64,000 bases of DNA from Acinetobacter pseudolwoffii. Lineage in GTDB: Bacteria > Pseudomonadota > Gammaproteobacteria > Pseudomonadales > Moraxellaceae. The position numbers and the translations under genes were made by a program. Below, piece by piece: positions 63,911 through 64,000 of the stretch. The DNA lies in assembly GCF_002803605.1 (NCBI RefSeq), contig NZ_PHRG01000001.1, positions 756,819 through 820,818 on the forward strand, written 5' to 3'. The notes under the pieces are model-generated. The model worked only from the letters and a program-made list of their open reading frames with translations, was not told the origin of the DNA and did no database searches. Position 1 is the first letter of the stretch. Every line of letters begins with the position of its first letter.

Positions 63911-64000
63911 ATGAGTCGCGCCATATCGCATATTGATACCTTCCAAGGCTTAATTCTTGCCTTACAAACTTACTGGGCGGAGCAAGGCTGTGTAATTTTA
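63911..64000 (+). CDS. glyQ: Glycine-tRNA ligase alpha subunit, 5' end (runs off the right edge)
   Basis: Only 30 codons are present. The translated start [20 protein letters not shown] and the following [10 protein letters not shown] match the alpha subunit of the bacterial tetrameric glycyl-tRNA synthetase. An ATG at 63905 is also in frame, but 63911 gives the family-like start. A good promoter lies just upstream. Confidence 0.93.
   Translation, partial: MSRAISHIDTFQGLILALQTYWAEQGCVIL

Noticed and set aside
1-64000. CRISPR arrays, prophage, insertion sequences, toxin-antitoxin or defence systems
   Set aside because: No spaced direct repeats, phage structural genes, transposases or paired toxin-antitoxin genes were seen on either strand.

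Overview
This window reads as chromosome of a gammaproteobacterium of the Moraxellaceae, almost certainly an Acinetobacter species. The evidence is the moderate A+T content, the protein sequences of the housekeeping genes, and gene orders shared with Pseudomonas (leuC-leuD-leuB, asd, fimV, truA; HAD, rppH, ptsP; rne, rluC, HAD phosphatase). I see no prophage, insertion sequence or CRISPR array. Most of the window is core genome, with one catabolic island and some decayed genes.

Layout. 1-6.7 kb: the 5' part of topA (running off the left edge), two small unknowns, slyX, the ABC-F ATPase uup and a lipid A acyltransferase. 6.7-8.6 kb: a broken GNAT gene, a strong palindrome and a membrane-anchored endonuclease/phosphatase-fold protein. 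8.8-21.4 kb: asd, a FimV equivalent split into two genes, an asparaginase, truA, an AraC regulator, infA, two paralogous small lipoproteins and leuB/leuD/leuC on the minus strand with a lipoprotein gene inserted. 21.6-32.9 kb: a DUF2061 protein, a LysR regulator, the ovothiol synthase ovoA, a DUF2789 protein, HAD-rppH-ptsP, a 59-residue small protein convergent with a membrane protein, a long catalase upstream region, a catalase, and a DCC-family protein followed by a broken DoxX-like gene. 33.1-35.6 kb: a metallo-beta-lactamase-fold hydrolase and an EamA exporter.

35.9-48.4 kb is a catabolic cluster for 3-phenylpropionate/cinnamate-type aromatic acids. A Rieske dioxygenase (hcaE, hcaF, hcaC, hcaD) and a dihydrodiol dehydrogenase (hcaB) make the catechol. 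MhpB opens the ring by meta-cleavage, MhpC hydrolyses the product, and MhpD, MhpE and MhpF convert the C5 dienoate to pyruvate and acetyl-CoA. An OprD-type porin gene and a divergent LysR regulator complete the set. It lies in four transcription blocks bounded by terminators, and has no mhpA hydroxylase and no inner-membrane transporter.

48.8-64 kb: an HAD phosphatase, rluC, a long structured leader followed by rne, a FATP-type acyl-CoA synthetase, three identical tRNA-Lys(UUU) genes, a lipoprotein, a PspC-domain protein, a TauE/SafE permease, a DASS-family anion transporter, an HPP-CBS membrane protein, a transglutaminase-like protein and the first 30 codons of glyQ. A G/A-C/T-rich palindromic repeat of about 65-130 bp recurs at 14.9, 38.2 and 49.5 kb, always between genes.
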